Shown here piece after piece: positions 11,397 through 23,577 of a DNA stretch of 64,000 nt. This DNA is from Physella acuta (taxonomy: Eukaryota > Mollusca > Gastropoda > Physidae), in the NCBI RefSeq assembly GCF_028476545.1, contig NW_026732264.1:479166-543165 (forward strand), in the 5' to 3' direction. A model generated the notes under the pieces. That model was not told where the DNA came from and did no database searches. It saw only the letters and a list, made by a program, of their open reading frames with translations. Each line of letters starts with the position of its first letter. Within the stretch, counting starts at the first letter, position 1. The position numbers and the translations under genes are program-made.

Positions 11397-11985
11397 TACC
11401 GGTGTGGGTCTTTGTGGTGTCGTCTAGTGGTGTGGGTCTACGCAGTGTTTCTTCCAGACTTTTTTTCTCCGGGAGGGGGGGGGGGGGAGGCACTTGATAT
11501 TTTCAGAGGGGAGGGGGGCGGACAACATTTTCCGGGGGGCGGACACTGTAAAAGTATGTTTTCTATATAAATTCCATTCCGTTCTGGGGGAGGGGGGGAG
11601 GACGGTAGATTTTCTTCGGGAGGGGGGGGGGGGGGCTCTGCCCTCCCCGAAGAGATGCCTGGAAGAAACTCTGGGTCTACGTGCTGTTGTCCAGTGGTGT
11701 GTGACTTTGTGGTGTCGTGTAGTGGCGTGTGTCTGTGTGGTGTCGTGTAGTGGTGTGTATCTTTGTGGTGTCGTGTAGTGGTGTGTATCTTTGTGGTGTC
11801 GAGTAGTGGTGTGTATCTTTGTGGTGTCGTGTAGTGGTGTGTATCTTTGTGGTGTCGTGTAGTGGTGTGTATCTTTGTGGTGTCGTGTAGTGGTGTGTAT
11901 CTTTGTGGTGTCGTGTAGTGGTGTGTACCTTTGTGGTGTCGTGTAGTGGTGTGTATCTTTGTGGTGTCGTGTAGTTGGAAATTTT
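11397..11985 (+). repeat. 28-bp minisatellite
   Basis: Units of GTGGTGTCGTGTAGTGGTGT plus GTATCTTT, about ten copies. It is split by the MITE at 11443-11673. Block 2 keeps about one unit (37455-37490). Confidence 0.88.
11443..11673 (+). mobile_element. hAT-type MITE, CAGTGTTTCTTCCAG family, complete
   Basis: Terminal inverted repeats CAGTGTTTCTTCCAG and CTGGAAGAAACTCTG, flanked by perfect 8-bp target duplications GGTCTACG (11435-11442 and 11674-11681). The 231-bp interior carries several G-runs of 8-14 and no coding capacity. This is the reference copy for several damaged relatives in the window. Confidence 0.85.
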
Positions 11986-12058
11986 AATCTCGTGGGTTTT
12001 TTTTTTGTCTTATCCAGAGAGTGTTTAGAAATTTATGTCAGAAGAGGCATCAACAAGA

Positions 12059-12317
12059 CAGAGGTGTAGCGACCCTTCCCGGCACCCGGGGACAAACTTT
12101 ATATTTAGCGCCCCTTTCGAGATTAATCTTTCAATTTAATTTTCTATTTGCAACCCCCCCCCCCCGAACTTTCGATTTGCACCCCACCCCCCTCGAACTT
12201 TCGATTTGGACCCCCCCTCATATATTTTTTTATATTTATAAAGCAAAATTGCAGCTAAAATGAGATTTTAATTTGTTAATGTACCCCCTGCCCCCCTCCC
12301 CCCTCGCTACGCCTCTG
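12059..12317 (-). mobile_element. hAT-type MITE, CAGAGGCGTAGCGA family
   Basis: Termini CAGAGGTGTAGCGACC and TCGCTACGCCTCTG with perfect 8-bp flanks CAACAAGA on both sides. Same family as 98-294 but in the opposite orientation; the interior is C-rich. Also at 37571-37802 with the same target duplication. Confidence 0.87.
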
Positions 12318-12325
12318 CAACAAGA

Positions 12326-12869
12326 TGGAGAAGAAGTGAAGGTAAAAGTGTTAGCAAGAGTCAATTACGTATTTAAAGCATTGCTCAAAAGAAACCAGGA
12401 AAGTAGTCAAGCAACTTTCAAATCTCTCATCTGGGGCGTCCTGTGTGTTGCTACAAGCTAGAAGTATCACAAGTCAAAGATTGTATCCTTGAGTAAAGAT
12501 CATATCTTTGAGTAGCTGTGACCTATTGACGCCGAGCTTACATAGTTGGCTGCACTTAAACCAACCAAAACCCTATCCCGTTTTACTATCGCTATGGTAG
12601 ACTGCGCACCAGAGTGTAAACTAATACACCTTAAAATCTACCGTCTTTTTTACACTCAGGTCACTGGTCAGCATAAAAACTACGTTTTTTGACGTTATAA
12701 CTGACTGTTTAAAACGGTCATTTATTGTCCCCACTATTGAGACACATACAACAATACCTGCGAACAACGGATATTCCATGTTAGTGGTAATACCGGGAAA
12801 TGTGTTAGTCCTAGTATTAGGTCAGATCGTCCTGTTAAGTGTAGCTCAGTGTCCGACCAGTTGTTATGA
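12326..12869. other. Intergenic, no gene seen
   Basis: Unannotated spacer, with a counterpart at 37811-38330 in block 2. No supported exon. Confidence 0.5.
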
Positions 12870-13140
12870 TGTAACTTCAGTAATGTTTCTATAACTTGCG
12901 TACTTGATCTGATGTTAAACTACAGTAATGTTTCTATAACTTACGTACTTGATCTGATGTTAAACTACAGTAATGTTTCTATAACTTACGTACTTGATCT
13001 GATGTTAAACTACAGTAATGTTTCTATAACTTACGTACTTGATCTGATGTTAAATTCTAAAAACTTCTATAACTTGCCCACTTCAACTAATGTTAAACTA
13101 CAGTAATGCTTCTATAACTTGCTTACTTGATCTGATGTTA
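12870..13140 (+). repeat. 45-bp tandem repeat
   Basis: About six units containing GTAATGTTTCTATAACTTGC and ACTTGATCTGATGTTAAACT. Block 2 has about three to four units at 38330-38470. Open reading through it is a by-product of the 45-bp period. Confidence 0.88.
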
Positions 13141-14591
13141 TGTATGTTCCCTACCTGTCCCAGAGCGTTCTCCATCCGTTCAAGCATTATGTCATTATTA
13201 CTTAACTCTAGTACACGTTCAGGTCAATGGTTCTATTCTTGGCGTAAGATCAGACAAATTTGCTATTTATTAATTAAAATAGGTCAAGCTTTTGATGTTA
13301 GTATTTGACCTCGCTAAACAGACCATGTGGTGTAAAGTGACTGGCGTTTTTAGAATTTCGATCACATTCTTCATTAACAAAAACGTACTTTAACATTAAG
13401 TTATGTCAATCACGCAACCTTTTTTGATCTAACGGATGCTTTGAATACTCGAGTGCTTCATCTGATTTCACAAAGATTTCACTGAGGTTTCCTTACCTTA
13501 AAACCTGGCTTTTTAATCTAATCCTTTTTACTTTCTCACGTTTTGTGAAGTATTGTAAGCTTGTGACAAATTCAAAGTATTTGAGAACTGTTTCATTTAT
13601 ATGGGCGAAATTCCAGTTTTGAATATGTAATATTTACGTTGGTTCTTTCAACTTTGAAGCGAGTTCCGGTACCGAGAATTTATACTCAAATTCATACAAA
13701 CACGCACTCATACTCACACTCATACACAGTCATTCTCATACTCATACACACACACTCACACACTCTGATCACACCTACACCCACACACACACTCGATACA
13801 CACACATTTTCACATACACACACACACACTCAAACACACTCTCACACAAAGAGAGAAAGACACAACAACTCCGGTCAATGACATCATTTTGTACTGTAAT
13901 ATTTTTAATTCTACCATTTAAACCAATGGCATTGAAATTATATCTGTCTAAAACAAATTTTAAAATTACATATGAAATAAACCATCATTTATTTTTAAAG
14001 TGAACGCAAGTGTTAACAATTAAATTAACAAAACAACATTTTACTGAAGCTGGATAATTTTAAAATAACGATTAAAATCTTCTATAATTTCCATTAATTT
14101 TAGTTGTATTAAAATATTGACAAAAGTATAAGGTTTAGAATCCAGACACAGATAATAATCAGGTACACTCTGGCAGTTTCACGATAGTGTATCATTAGCA
14201 TCAATTAAATATCTCAAGCCTTTGTTGTCGCTGTCGACTGTGTTATCGATGTCGCTTTGTTAACACTGCAATTTGTTGTGACTACTGTGTAGTCAAAGTC
14301 CAATAAGTTATTTACTGATTGTAAGACAAACGTAAACCTAGACATACAAAGGTTTATTAAGTTGTATTCACTTTATAGACTTGAATACAGTTAAAAGCAG
14401 TAGAACCAGTTAACTAAAAAGTTTAGATTTAAATTAGATTCGGTGTAAATATTTATTAATGTGAATAAGTCTTTCAATAATTGTTTATCCTGGGTAGTAT
14501 TTTAATATAACTGTTAACATTAACGTTAACAGATGTTAACGTGCTGGATGTTTTAATGAAAGTTAAGACAGCACCCAACACCATCTCAGCA
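13141..14591. other. Intergenic upstream of GPCR, with (CA)n-type tract
   Basis: A CACACA/CACTCA low-complexity tract lies at 13690-13860 (block 2: 39010-39215, longer). The last 450 bp before the GPCR are well conserved with block 2, including TTAACAG just upstream of the coding region, which could be a 3' splice site from an unseen leader exon. Confidence 0.5.
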
Positions 14592-15602
14592 ATGAATGAT
14601 ACAAACTACGTCAAGATCGTGTCGCCTCTTTTCCCCACTAAAGCTCTAGAAGCCTTCATGCTCTTCAACTTATTTTGTATAGAGATCACAGCCATCCTTG
14701 GCATTATAGGAAACGGCGTCAGTATTGTGGTGTTTGCCAGGCAGGGGTTTAAGGACAGCATCAACGTCACGTTGGCTGTACTGGCTGCCAGCGACATAGG
14801 GGCGCTGGTCACCAACCAGATGTTCGGGTTGCTGAACAACCCGTGGTTCCAGAAGTCCAACCTGCCCATCGACTACAGCGGCGTGGCCACCATGTTGGTG
14901 TACATCCCACACAACTACTTCTCCAGAGTGTGCGGGTTCGTCACCGCCTTCGCCTCGTTTGAACGCTGCCTGTGTGTGTTAGCGCCGCTTCAGGTCAAGC
15001 AGATTATCACAAGAAACGTCGCTATCGTCGTTAACGTTACTATCTGTGTACTGATGCTGCTAGACTTTGTACCCTCCTACTATATCTATTACCTAGACTG
15101 GGTTTTCATACCGGCAACCAACCAAACAAAGCTTCTCAAATTGTCACGCGTGGACCCTATCAACGTCTTCAGCAAATCTCTATACGTCACAGAATTCACT
15201 CTACCTTATCTGACCTTCTTCTTCATTATCATCACCACCGTCGTCATAGGTATACAGCTCAAGGGAAGGCTACTCTGGAGAAAAACTGTAACTTTAATAA
15301 ACAAAGACGCGGGGTTTAAAAGTTTGAATAAAGAAATGCATGCAGTTCAGATGTTGGCGGTGGTGTCTGTGGTGTTCGTGGTGTGTCTGACACCCCAAAC
15401 GTTGGTCATCACCATCGCCGCCTTGTTCCCTGAGGTCAGCCACTCAGAGATCTACTACAACATCTTTCTCTTCTGCTACAGCCTGTCGTACCTGCTGGAG
15501 ACGGTCAGCTCTAGTGTCAACCCGTTGGTGTACTACAATATGAGTGGCCGGTATAGGAAGACTTTCTTTGTGGTGCTGGATGTGTTCTTTCATCTGCCTT
15601 AG
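14592..15602 (+). CDS. Class A GPCR, gastropod chemosensory-receptor-like
   Basis: Single coding exon, 336 residues from the ATG that both copies share (MNDT). An earlier in-frame ATG at 14556 is not conserved in block 2. Seven hydrophobic segments are visible. Landmarks: GN at 40-41 in TM1, LAASD in TM2, ERC at 124-126 in place of DRY after TM3, CLTPQ in place of CWxP in TM6, and NPLVY at 310-314 in TM7. N-glycosylation sequons NDT at the N-terminus and NQT in extracellular loop 2 fit plasma-membrane topology. FERCLCV..PL.VKQI after TM3 is typical of the expanded chemoreceptor-like rhodopsin family of sea hares and snails. The ligand is unknown; a chemosensory role is inferred. The C-tail is very short. 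It lies between two lipase genes but has no evident functional link to them. Confidence 0.85.
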   Translation: MNDTNYVKIVSPLFPTKALEAFMLFNLFCIEITAILGIIGNGVSIVVFARQGFKDSINVTLAVLAASDIGALVTNQMFGLLNNPWFQKSNLPIDYSGVATMLVYIPHNYFSRVCGFVTAFASFERCLCVLAPLQVKQIITRNVAIVVNVTICVLMLLDFVPSYYIYYLDWVFIPATNQTKLLKLSRVDPINVFSKSLYVTEFTLPYLTFFFIIITTVVIGIQLKGRLLWRKTVTLINKDAGFKSLNKEMHAVQMLAVVSVVFVVCLTPQTLVITIAALFPEVSHSEIYYNIFLFCYSLSYLLETVSSSVNPLVYYNMSGRYRKTFFVVLDVFFHLP

Positions 15603-15640
15603 TGCCCGTGGGAGGAGGGGTTGGGGGTGGGGTTGGAGGG

Positions 15641-15752
15641 GGTCAGTTCTAGCGTCAACCCGTTGGTGTACTATAATATGAGTGGTAGGTATATAGGTAT
15701 AGGAAGACTTTGCGGTGCTGGGCGTTTTCTTACATTTGCAGTAGTGCCCATG
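15641..15752 (+). pseudogene. Duplicated GPCR 3'-end fragment
   Basis: Repeats the TM7 to C-tail coding end of the upstream GPCR (from GGTCAGTTCTAGCGTCAACC to the stop and TGCCC), about 40 bp after the gene's own stop. Insertions of a few bases break the frame. Its sequence resembles the block 2 GPCR end more than its immediate neighbour. Confidence 0.8.
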
Positions 15753-17630
15753 GTTGGGGGGGGGGAGATCAATTGGGCGTGTTTTATGGCTAAAGTATAG
15801 TTGTAGATGCCTGCGTCACCCACTAGTTCATAGTGATCACTATCCCACACTGACAGACTCTACTACTTCAGTGACTTATTTGCGTTACGCTCTTCAACTC
15901 AGACTAACGTGCATACAAGTTTTTCTGCTCGGTGTTTTGTGTGTTTCGTCTATCGTGTGAAGTAATACGTATGAAATGATCCCTAGAGATCATATTTAGT
16001 TGATCCCTATAAGAGCTGGCATAAACATATGTTTGACACTTCTTAACATTCAATGTTAAAAGTGGCGTGGTGTGTACATGCGTGTGTGTTCCTTATAAAT
16101 GTCTCTTACACGTGATGTAAAAAAATCTCTTAAATGTTTAGATACATGAAACATTATTTCACTTTTAGTTATTTTTATTAGAAGTTCATCGCATCAAAAA
16201 TCCTTGGCGCCACATACACCTTACATCCTTACATATGTAGGTGTTTTAAATCACGTGATATAAGTGTAATACTTTAGCCCAAACTTACCTTAAGACACAA
16301 AATTCCAGTATAACAAAATCAATCCCATTACCGCTGTCTTTATCCCCAGTACGGGGTAGGGAAATGTTTGTCTAAAGAACATTCTGTTGAAGAAGTAAAT
16401 AAAATTGTTTACATGTAACCTAAAAGATAATCTAAAACAGAAAACATTTGAAAGAAAACATCAGGATTTCATGTTAATTATCGCTGGATGAAATGCTTTC
16501 TACACCAGATACCATTTAATTTAACAAAGGAATAAACAATTTCTGTAAACATGGCTGATGAGTTTGTATTTTTGTTTAGTCTTTTAAACTACATTTACTA
16601 TTTAGGCTAATTTGCTTTTAATTACAGTTTTAACTAACAGTTGTTTAATTCTATCAGCGTGTATTAAAGCTGTTACTGATGAGGGCCATTGGTCGAAACA
16701 CTGTTGTTTTTGTTTCACAAAGCCTCAACCTTGTAGAGATAGTATATTTGTTTTTAAAAACAATGGTAAAAGCCTAGGTCCTCCCTCACCTTATATAGGT
16801 CAAATGTTATCGGGCTATAACATTTCCGAAGGTCTGTGATAACAAATAGCCTCGGGTCCATCCCTCGGCTTATATGGTCGTTATACGACTATAACATTTT
16901 AAAAGGTCAGCGATCACAAATAACCGCATGATTCATCAGCTAGGTGCAAGGTTTCTTTCACATACTTTCTTCCTGCAAAATTAATGAAGCGGAATTAAAA
17001 CTTGCAGTACGCATTTAAAATTTCGGGGGGTGGGGGGGGGGGGTGTTGCTGGTTTAAGTATATTTTCTATAAAAAATAATTTTCACTCCGCTCGGGGGTG
17101 TGGGTAGATGCAGTGTTACCTCTCCCAACCCCCCCCCCCCTTCCCCTCCCAAATCCCCTACGATATGTCTGGAAGAAATTCTGCTTTGACCACTCGATAA
17201 AACACCTTTTGACTTGGATCCCCCCAGTAAAAACGACTGCACCGTTCTTGTTCCACAATTCCAAGCAACTTTGGCTAAACCTGGTCTATCGAAAACAAAA
17301 TTGAAAAAAAAACACTCGCCAAAGCTATCACATTAGCATTACTTTGACTACATTATACTTTCACAGACCCCCCCCCCCCCCCCTTGTTTGTTCCTGTTGG
17401 CCTGAATCAGTAATTAATTATCATGAGTATTAGTGTCAGCGTTATAGTCAAACAATGAGGAAAAGGGGGGGGGGGGGGGGGGGAATTAACAATTCAAAAC
17501 AGACACGAAGGACTAAAAACAACAATAACCAAAACAGACACGAAGGACTAAAAACAACAGTAATAAAAATAGAGAGATTAAATGGAATCAAGGAATACAA
17601 CTTTAGAGCAAGAGAACGAATTTATTCTGC
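15753..17630. other. Intergenic GPCR to LipB, no gene seen
   Basis: AT-rich spacer with long G- and C-runs and a degenerate CAGTGTTTCTTCCAG-family MITE at about 17022-17185 (right end TGGAAGAAATTCTG). The block 2 counterpart is 41060-42840 with many small indels. No supported exon. Confidence 0.55.
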
Positions 17631-17636
17631 AACGTG

Positions 17637-17647
17637 CTATATAAAGG
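17637..17647 (+). promoter_or_regulatory. Putative TATA box of LipB
   Basis: CTATATAAAGG ends 55 bp before the start codon at 17703. The same motif sits at the same distance before LipB' (42845-42855). Confidence 0.6.
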
Positions 17648-17702
17648 AGGAAACAATAATGTTAAAAGTCAACAGGAACATTTATTCAAGCATTTGCTGA
17701 AA

Positions 17703-20700
17703 ATGATGTTGGTATTTCTTTGTTTACTTTTCAACTTCATCGTGACGTCAGCACAAAATAGTTGGTCCAGTAAGTTTTGAGTTTTTCGTTAATTTTGTGG
17801 TTCATTATTTTTTACAATTTGTTTTTAAATTTTATCGTTCATTATTTTTTTACTATTTGTGTTTAAATTTTATCGTTCATATTTTTGTACTATTGGTGTC
17901 TAAATTTGTGTTCTAAATTAAGAACAAATTCCTTTTCTCTTACATTCTATAATCACATCAAAAATATGTAAAATTGTATTGTGTAATTTTGTTAAATGCA
18001 TGAACCAATTAGCAATTAAATAAAATCATCTATATCCCATAATTTACAATTTCTCATCTTGTTCTTAGTTGTAATACTAGAGTTCACTTTGACTACAATC
18101 TTCTTTTCTCTATAAATTTTCATCTATAACACGTATCAATCAGAAACGATCTTTACCACTTCCTTGCTTGAATAAACTATTTTAACCCTTAACTCACCAT
18201 GAATGTTGTTTTAACGAACCCCCTTGTCAACCCCCTTTAACCCCCAGACGCCTGCTACAAAGACCTGGGATGTTTCTCTATTTTCGCACCATTTGGATTC
18301 ACCCTACAGAGACCCCTGGCTCTCCTGCCACAGTCGCCTGATAGAATCAGGTACCAGAATATATGTCTTGTTGGATATCTATACCTACACTATAACTAAT
18401 TGTCTTGTTATGTATCTATACCTAAACTAAAACTAAATATCTTGTTAGATATCTATCCCTACACTAAAACTAAATGTCTTGTTAGATATCTATCCCTACA
18501 CTATAACTAAATGCCTTGCTAGATATCTATACCTACACTATAACTAAATGCCTTGTTAGATATCTATACCTACACTATAACTAAATGTCTTGTTAGATAT
18601 CTATCCCTACACTATAACTAAATGCCTTGCTAGATATCTATACCTACATTAAAACTAAATGTCTTGTTAGATATCTATACCTACACTAAAACTAAATGTC
18701 TTGTTAGATATCTATACCTACACTAAAACTAAATGTCTTGTTAGATATCTATACCTACACTAAAACTAAATGTCTTGTTAGATATCTATACCTACACTAT
18801 AACTAAATGCCTTGTTAGATATCTATACCTACACTAAAACTAAATAATTTGCTGGATATCTCTCTACCTACACTAAAACCCCACCCTGTCGCCTATCACC
18901 CTAACACTTATCCCCCCCCCAATCCCGTTTCTTAGTACCCTGACACTTAGACACCCCCCCCCCCCCACTCTGTCACCTAGCTCTTAACATATTGACCTCC
19001 CCCCCCCAACATTTCCCCAGCACCCTGTTCAAGCTGTACACCCGAGCCCAACCGGCAACTCCACTAGACCTGCCAGCCACACAAGTCAAGACAAGTCTCA
19101 CCACCATCTGGCCAGGTTTTGTCTCACGACCGACCAAAATTATTGTACACGGATATCAAGACAATGTCGACGTAACTAACTGGGCAAAGGTCAGAGGTTA
19201 AGGTTAAAAATATATCATTAGATAATGAAAAATACGTCAACACAATTAAAATATCATCTACGATAACATCAAATGTGATTTCTATTGAAAATTTTCTTAT
19301 CACGTACATCTAAATAACAAATCTACGCCTCTATGAGAATCTACAGCTCCACCAGGCACATGCAGTTCGACAACAATTTAATTATTGGTATGAACTGCGT
19401 TCTAAGGCAATATGTGCTCTATTTGGGCTGATTATCCCCCTTAGTTTTTTTTTCTATTATCTCCCCTGTTGCTTCACCTGGTGAAAGATGGCTGTTGCTC
19501 TAATTATCTCCCTAATTGTTTGAATAATCTCCCCAGTTGTTTCAATTGTAACACATATTGATTTCATTATCTGCCCTGTTTTCCAGCAGATGAAGGAGGA
19601 TATTTTGCTCTAATTATCTACACTATTGTTTCATTTACCTCACCTGTTTCAGTTATATCTCCATGTTGTTTGAATGATCTCCCCTGTTGATACAATGATC
19701 TCCCTTATTGATTTAATAATCACCCCTGTTGTTTGAATGATCTCCCCTGTTGTTTCAGCAAATGAAGGACGAGCTATTGAAACAGGGAGACTACAACGTC
19801 ATCCTTGTGGACTGGTCAGGGGGCAACAAACTGCCCTACACCCAGGCCACAGCCAATACAAGAGTCGTAGGGGCTCAGATATCTCAACTCATCAACCACA
19901 TCAGTGTACGTACATTTTATTTTAACAGCTAATACAAGAGTCGTAGGTGCTCAGATAGCTCAGCTCATCAACCAAATCAGTGTACGTACATTTTATTTTA
20001 ACAGCTAATACAAGAGTCGTAGGTGCTCAGATAGCTCAACTCATCAACCAAATCAGTGTACGTACATTTTATTTTAACAGCCAATACAAGAGTCGTAGGG
20101 GCTCAGATAGCTCAACTCATCAACCAGATCAGTGTACGTACATTTTATTTTAACAGCCAATACAAGAGTCGTAGGGGCTCAGATAGCTCAACTCATCAAC
20201 CAAATCAGTGTACGTACATTTTATTTTAACAGCCAATACAAGAGTCGTAGGGGCTCAGATAGCTCAACTCATCAACCACATCAGTGTACGTACATTTTAT
20301 TTTAACAGCCAATACAAGAGTCGTAGGGGTTCAGATAGCTCAACTCATCAACCAAATCAGTGTACGTACATTTTATTTCAACAGCCTATACAAGAGTCGT
20401 AGGGGCTCAGATAACTCATCAACCAAATCAGTGTACGTTGGTTGAACTGACTGTGATTAGAGCAATCACTGTTGTCAGACCTAAGATCTACATTGTTGAA
20501 GATGTCAAGCCTATATAGTTTTGGCTGTGGTAATAAAAATATAAAGACCTTTCAATGACAGAATTATATAAATCCTAACGTAGAACAAGTAAGAGGGGAC
20601 AGTAAAAGACTTAAGAAGGAAGAAATCACGATATTTTCTGCATGGCCCGTGTTTGCTCGACGTGGTGAAAACAGTCTGGTCATGTCTAGTAAGAGAGTGG

Positions 20701-23485
20701 ATATTTTAAAGATGTGTATCCCAGCCAGAGAGTGGATATTTTAAAGATGTGTATCCCAGCCACCCATGTAGGAAATAAAATGTATGCTACAAGCTGTACG
20801 TGCATTTTTTTAACAGTGGCCACCCTTCCCGAAAATTTTAGTCTGCGCCCCCCCCCCCCCCCCCCCCCAAATAAACATTAAGTACCACCCCCTGAGTAAA
20901 AATAATCTTGAAGAAACACTGTTGGACAAGTAATAATAGTAATTTTTAGTTTATATTTTGAAAATCAAAAAAACAATACACATGCAAAAATCAAAATGTT
21001 GTGTTATAGTTTATTACATTTGTGATTAGAATTCCTTTAGGTGAAAAAATACCAATGGATGGTTCCAGAAAAATGTGACGTTATTCCTTTCGTATCTTTA
21101 AAATTTGGATTCACATTTTATCAAAACATTTTTTACGTCACAGGCTAAATACGGTACACCAGCCAAAAGCTTCCACGTCATCGGTCATAGTCTGGGCTCT
21201 CACATCTCTGGTTACGCTGGGGAGAGGGTGCCAGGTTTGGGGAGGATTACAGGTAGGTTGGTAGGTGGGGAGTATTACAGGTAGGTTGGTGAGTGGGGAG
21301 GATTACAGGTAGGTTGGTGGGTGGAGAGGTTTACAGTTAGGTTGGTAGATGGGGAGGATTACAGGTAGGTTGGTGGGTGGAGAGGTTTACAGTTAGGTTG
21401 GTAGGTGGGGAGGATTACAGGTAGGTTGGTGGGTGGAGAGGTTTACAGTTAGGTTGGTAGGTGGGGAGGATTACAGGTAGGTTGGTGGGTGGAGAGGTTT
21501 ACAGTTAGGTTGGTAGGTGGGGAGGATTTCAGGTAGGTTGGGGTGTGGATTACAGGTAGGTTGGTGAGTTGGGAGGTTTACAGGTAGGTTGGTGAGTTGG
21601 GAGGTTTACAGGTAGGTTGGTAGATGGGGAGGATTACAGGTAGGTTGGTGGGTGGAGAGGTTTACAGTTAGGTTGGTAGGTGGGGAGGATTACAGGTAGG
21701 TTGGTGGGTGGAGAGGTTTACAGTTAGGTTGGTAGGTGGGGAGGATTACAGGTAGGTTGGTGGGTGGAGAGGTTTACAGTTAGGTTGGTAGGTGGGGAGG
21801 ATTTCAGGTAGGTTGGGGTGTGGATTACAGGTAGGTTGGTGAGTTGGGAGGTTTACAGGTAGGTTGGTGAGTTGGGAGGTTTACAGGTAGGTTGGTGGGT
21901 GGGGAGGTTTACAGGTAGGTTGGTGAGTGGGGAGTGTCACAGGTAGGTTGTTGAGAATGATGAATATAAACCTGTTTTAACCCTCCTTACTTTTTGTCTT
22001 AGTTTGTTGATAGAAAAAACGTGCATGAACATTTGTTTGATGTTTTATAATGATCACAAAATCCTAGAATGTGAACGATGTTTTTCATTATACATTTCCA
22101 TCGTCATATAGGCATATCAAAATGTGTATGTAACTAACACATTTATAGATACTTTGCTGTTTTTTTGTTTGTTTTTTTTTTAGGTAAAATGCACTGTCAA
22201 AGATAAAATAGTTTATTAAATATATTAAAATTGTATTAGAGACTGTAAAAATGGGGTCATATATAACTTGAATTAGCTACTATTCACATCACTTAAGAAC
22301 CACTGTTCTCTGTTCCACAGGTCTGGACCCCGCCGGCCCATATTTTGAGAACACTCCAGCCAGCATCAGACTTGACCCCACTGACGCGTTGTTTGTTGAC
22401 GCCATCCACACTGACGCTGGGACTCTTCTCACAGCTAGTAGGTTAATCGTTTGCAAATGCGATAATAAAAAAGAAAAATATAAATAGTTTGTCCAGGATA
22501 GTTATTTATTTTCTAGCTGCTAAGCCTGATGAAAGACATGTAATAAATATTAATTTAAATTTTGTTAGATATTTAGTTATCTACGTCAGTTTTTAGGGAT
22601 ACAATGTTTTGAAACATGAGGCTTAAAAAAGAAAGACATACATAATTATGAAAAATTATTTATTACAAACTAATAATCAAACGAATTGTAATCGACTCGT
22701 TTAAAAATATTTAAAATCTCTCGAGTAACTTGAGTATGTGACAAATTAAATAAATCAATTATAATATAGGCATATAGGATATAATAAAATTATACAAAAA
22801 TTATGATCATTAAAGTTACTCTTGAAAGGGATATCCATAATAATTATAAAAAGGTTATGCTGACTGGGTTTACTCATGAATATAACATACATATTTTTTT
22901 TAATGAGAAATGGTTTTAAATTGTTTAAAACGTTCATTCGCGAATACCACACAGACCTCGGCATCATGCAGGCTGTAGGTCACGTTGACTTTTATCCAAA
23001 CGGTGGACACAATCAGCCTGGGTGTATCCAGTCTCCTATTACATCCATTGAGCAGTGGGGGCTTATTGATGGTAGGTGATGTGAAAGTGTGGGCTTATTG
23101 ATGGTAGTGGTTGTGGGGGCTTATTGATGGTAGGTGATGTGGTAGTGGGGGGGGGGGGGGTATTAATGATATGTGTTGTGATAGTTGGGGCTTATTGATG
23201 GTATGTGTTGTGATATTAGGGGCTTATTGCTGGAAGGTGTTGTGGGAGTTTATTGATGGTAGGTGTAGTGGTTGTAGGTGTTGTGATAATGGGGGCTTAA
23301 TGATGGTAGGTGTTGTAACACTTGGGACTTATTGATGGTAAGTGTTGTGGTATTGGGGGCTTGTTGATTGTAGGTGTTGTGATAGGGGAGGGGGCTTTTT
23401 AATGAAAGTCGACATAGTGGGAGCTAATTGATTTTAGGTGTTGTGACAAGGGCATAGACAGTAAAAAAAAACATATAATAGCATA

Positions 23486-23577
<92 letters not shown>

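Noticed and set aside
12912-13308. Repeat-peptide frames (NYSNVSITYVLDL)
   Set aside because: By-product of a 45-bp tandem repeat whose period is a multiple of three; block 2 has a different unit number.
14541-14591. Earlier GPCR start giving MLDVLMKVK..
   Set aside because: The first codon is GTG, and the in-frame ATG at 14556 is CTG in the second copy; only the MNDT start is shared.
18351-18870. CRISPR-like array of regular repeats
   Set aside because: Units are contiguous without unique spacers, inside an intron of an animal gene.
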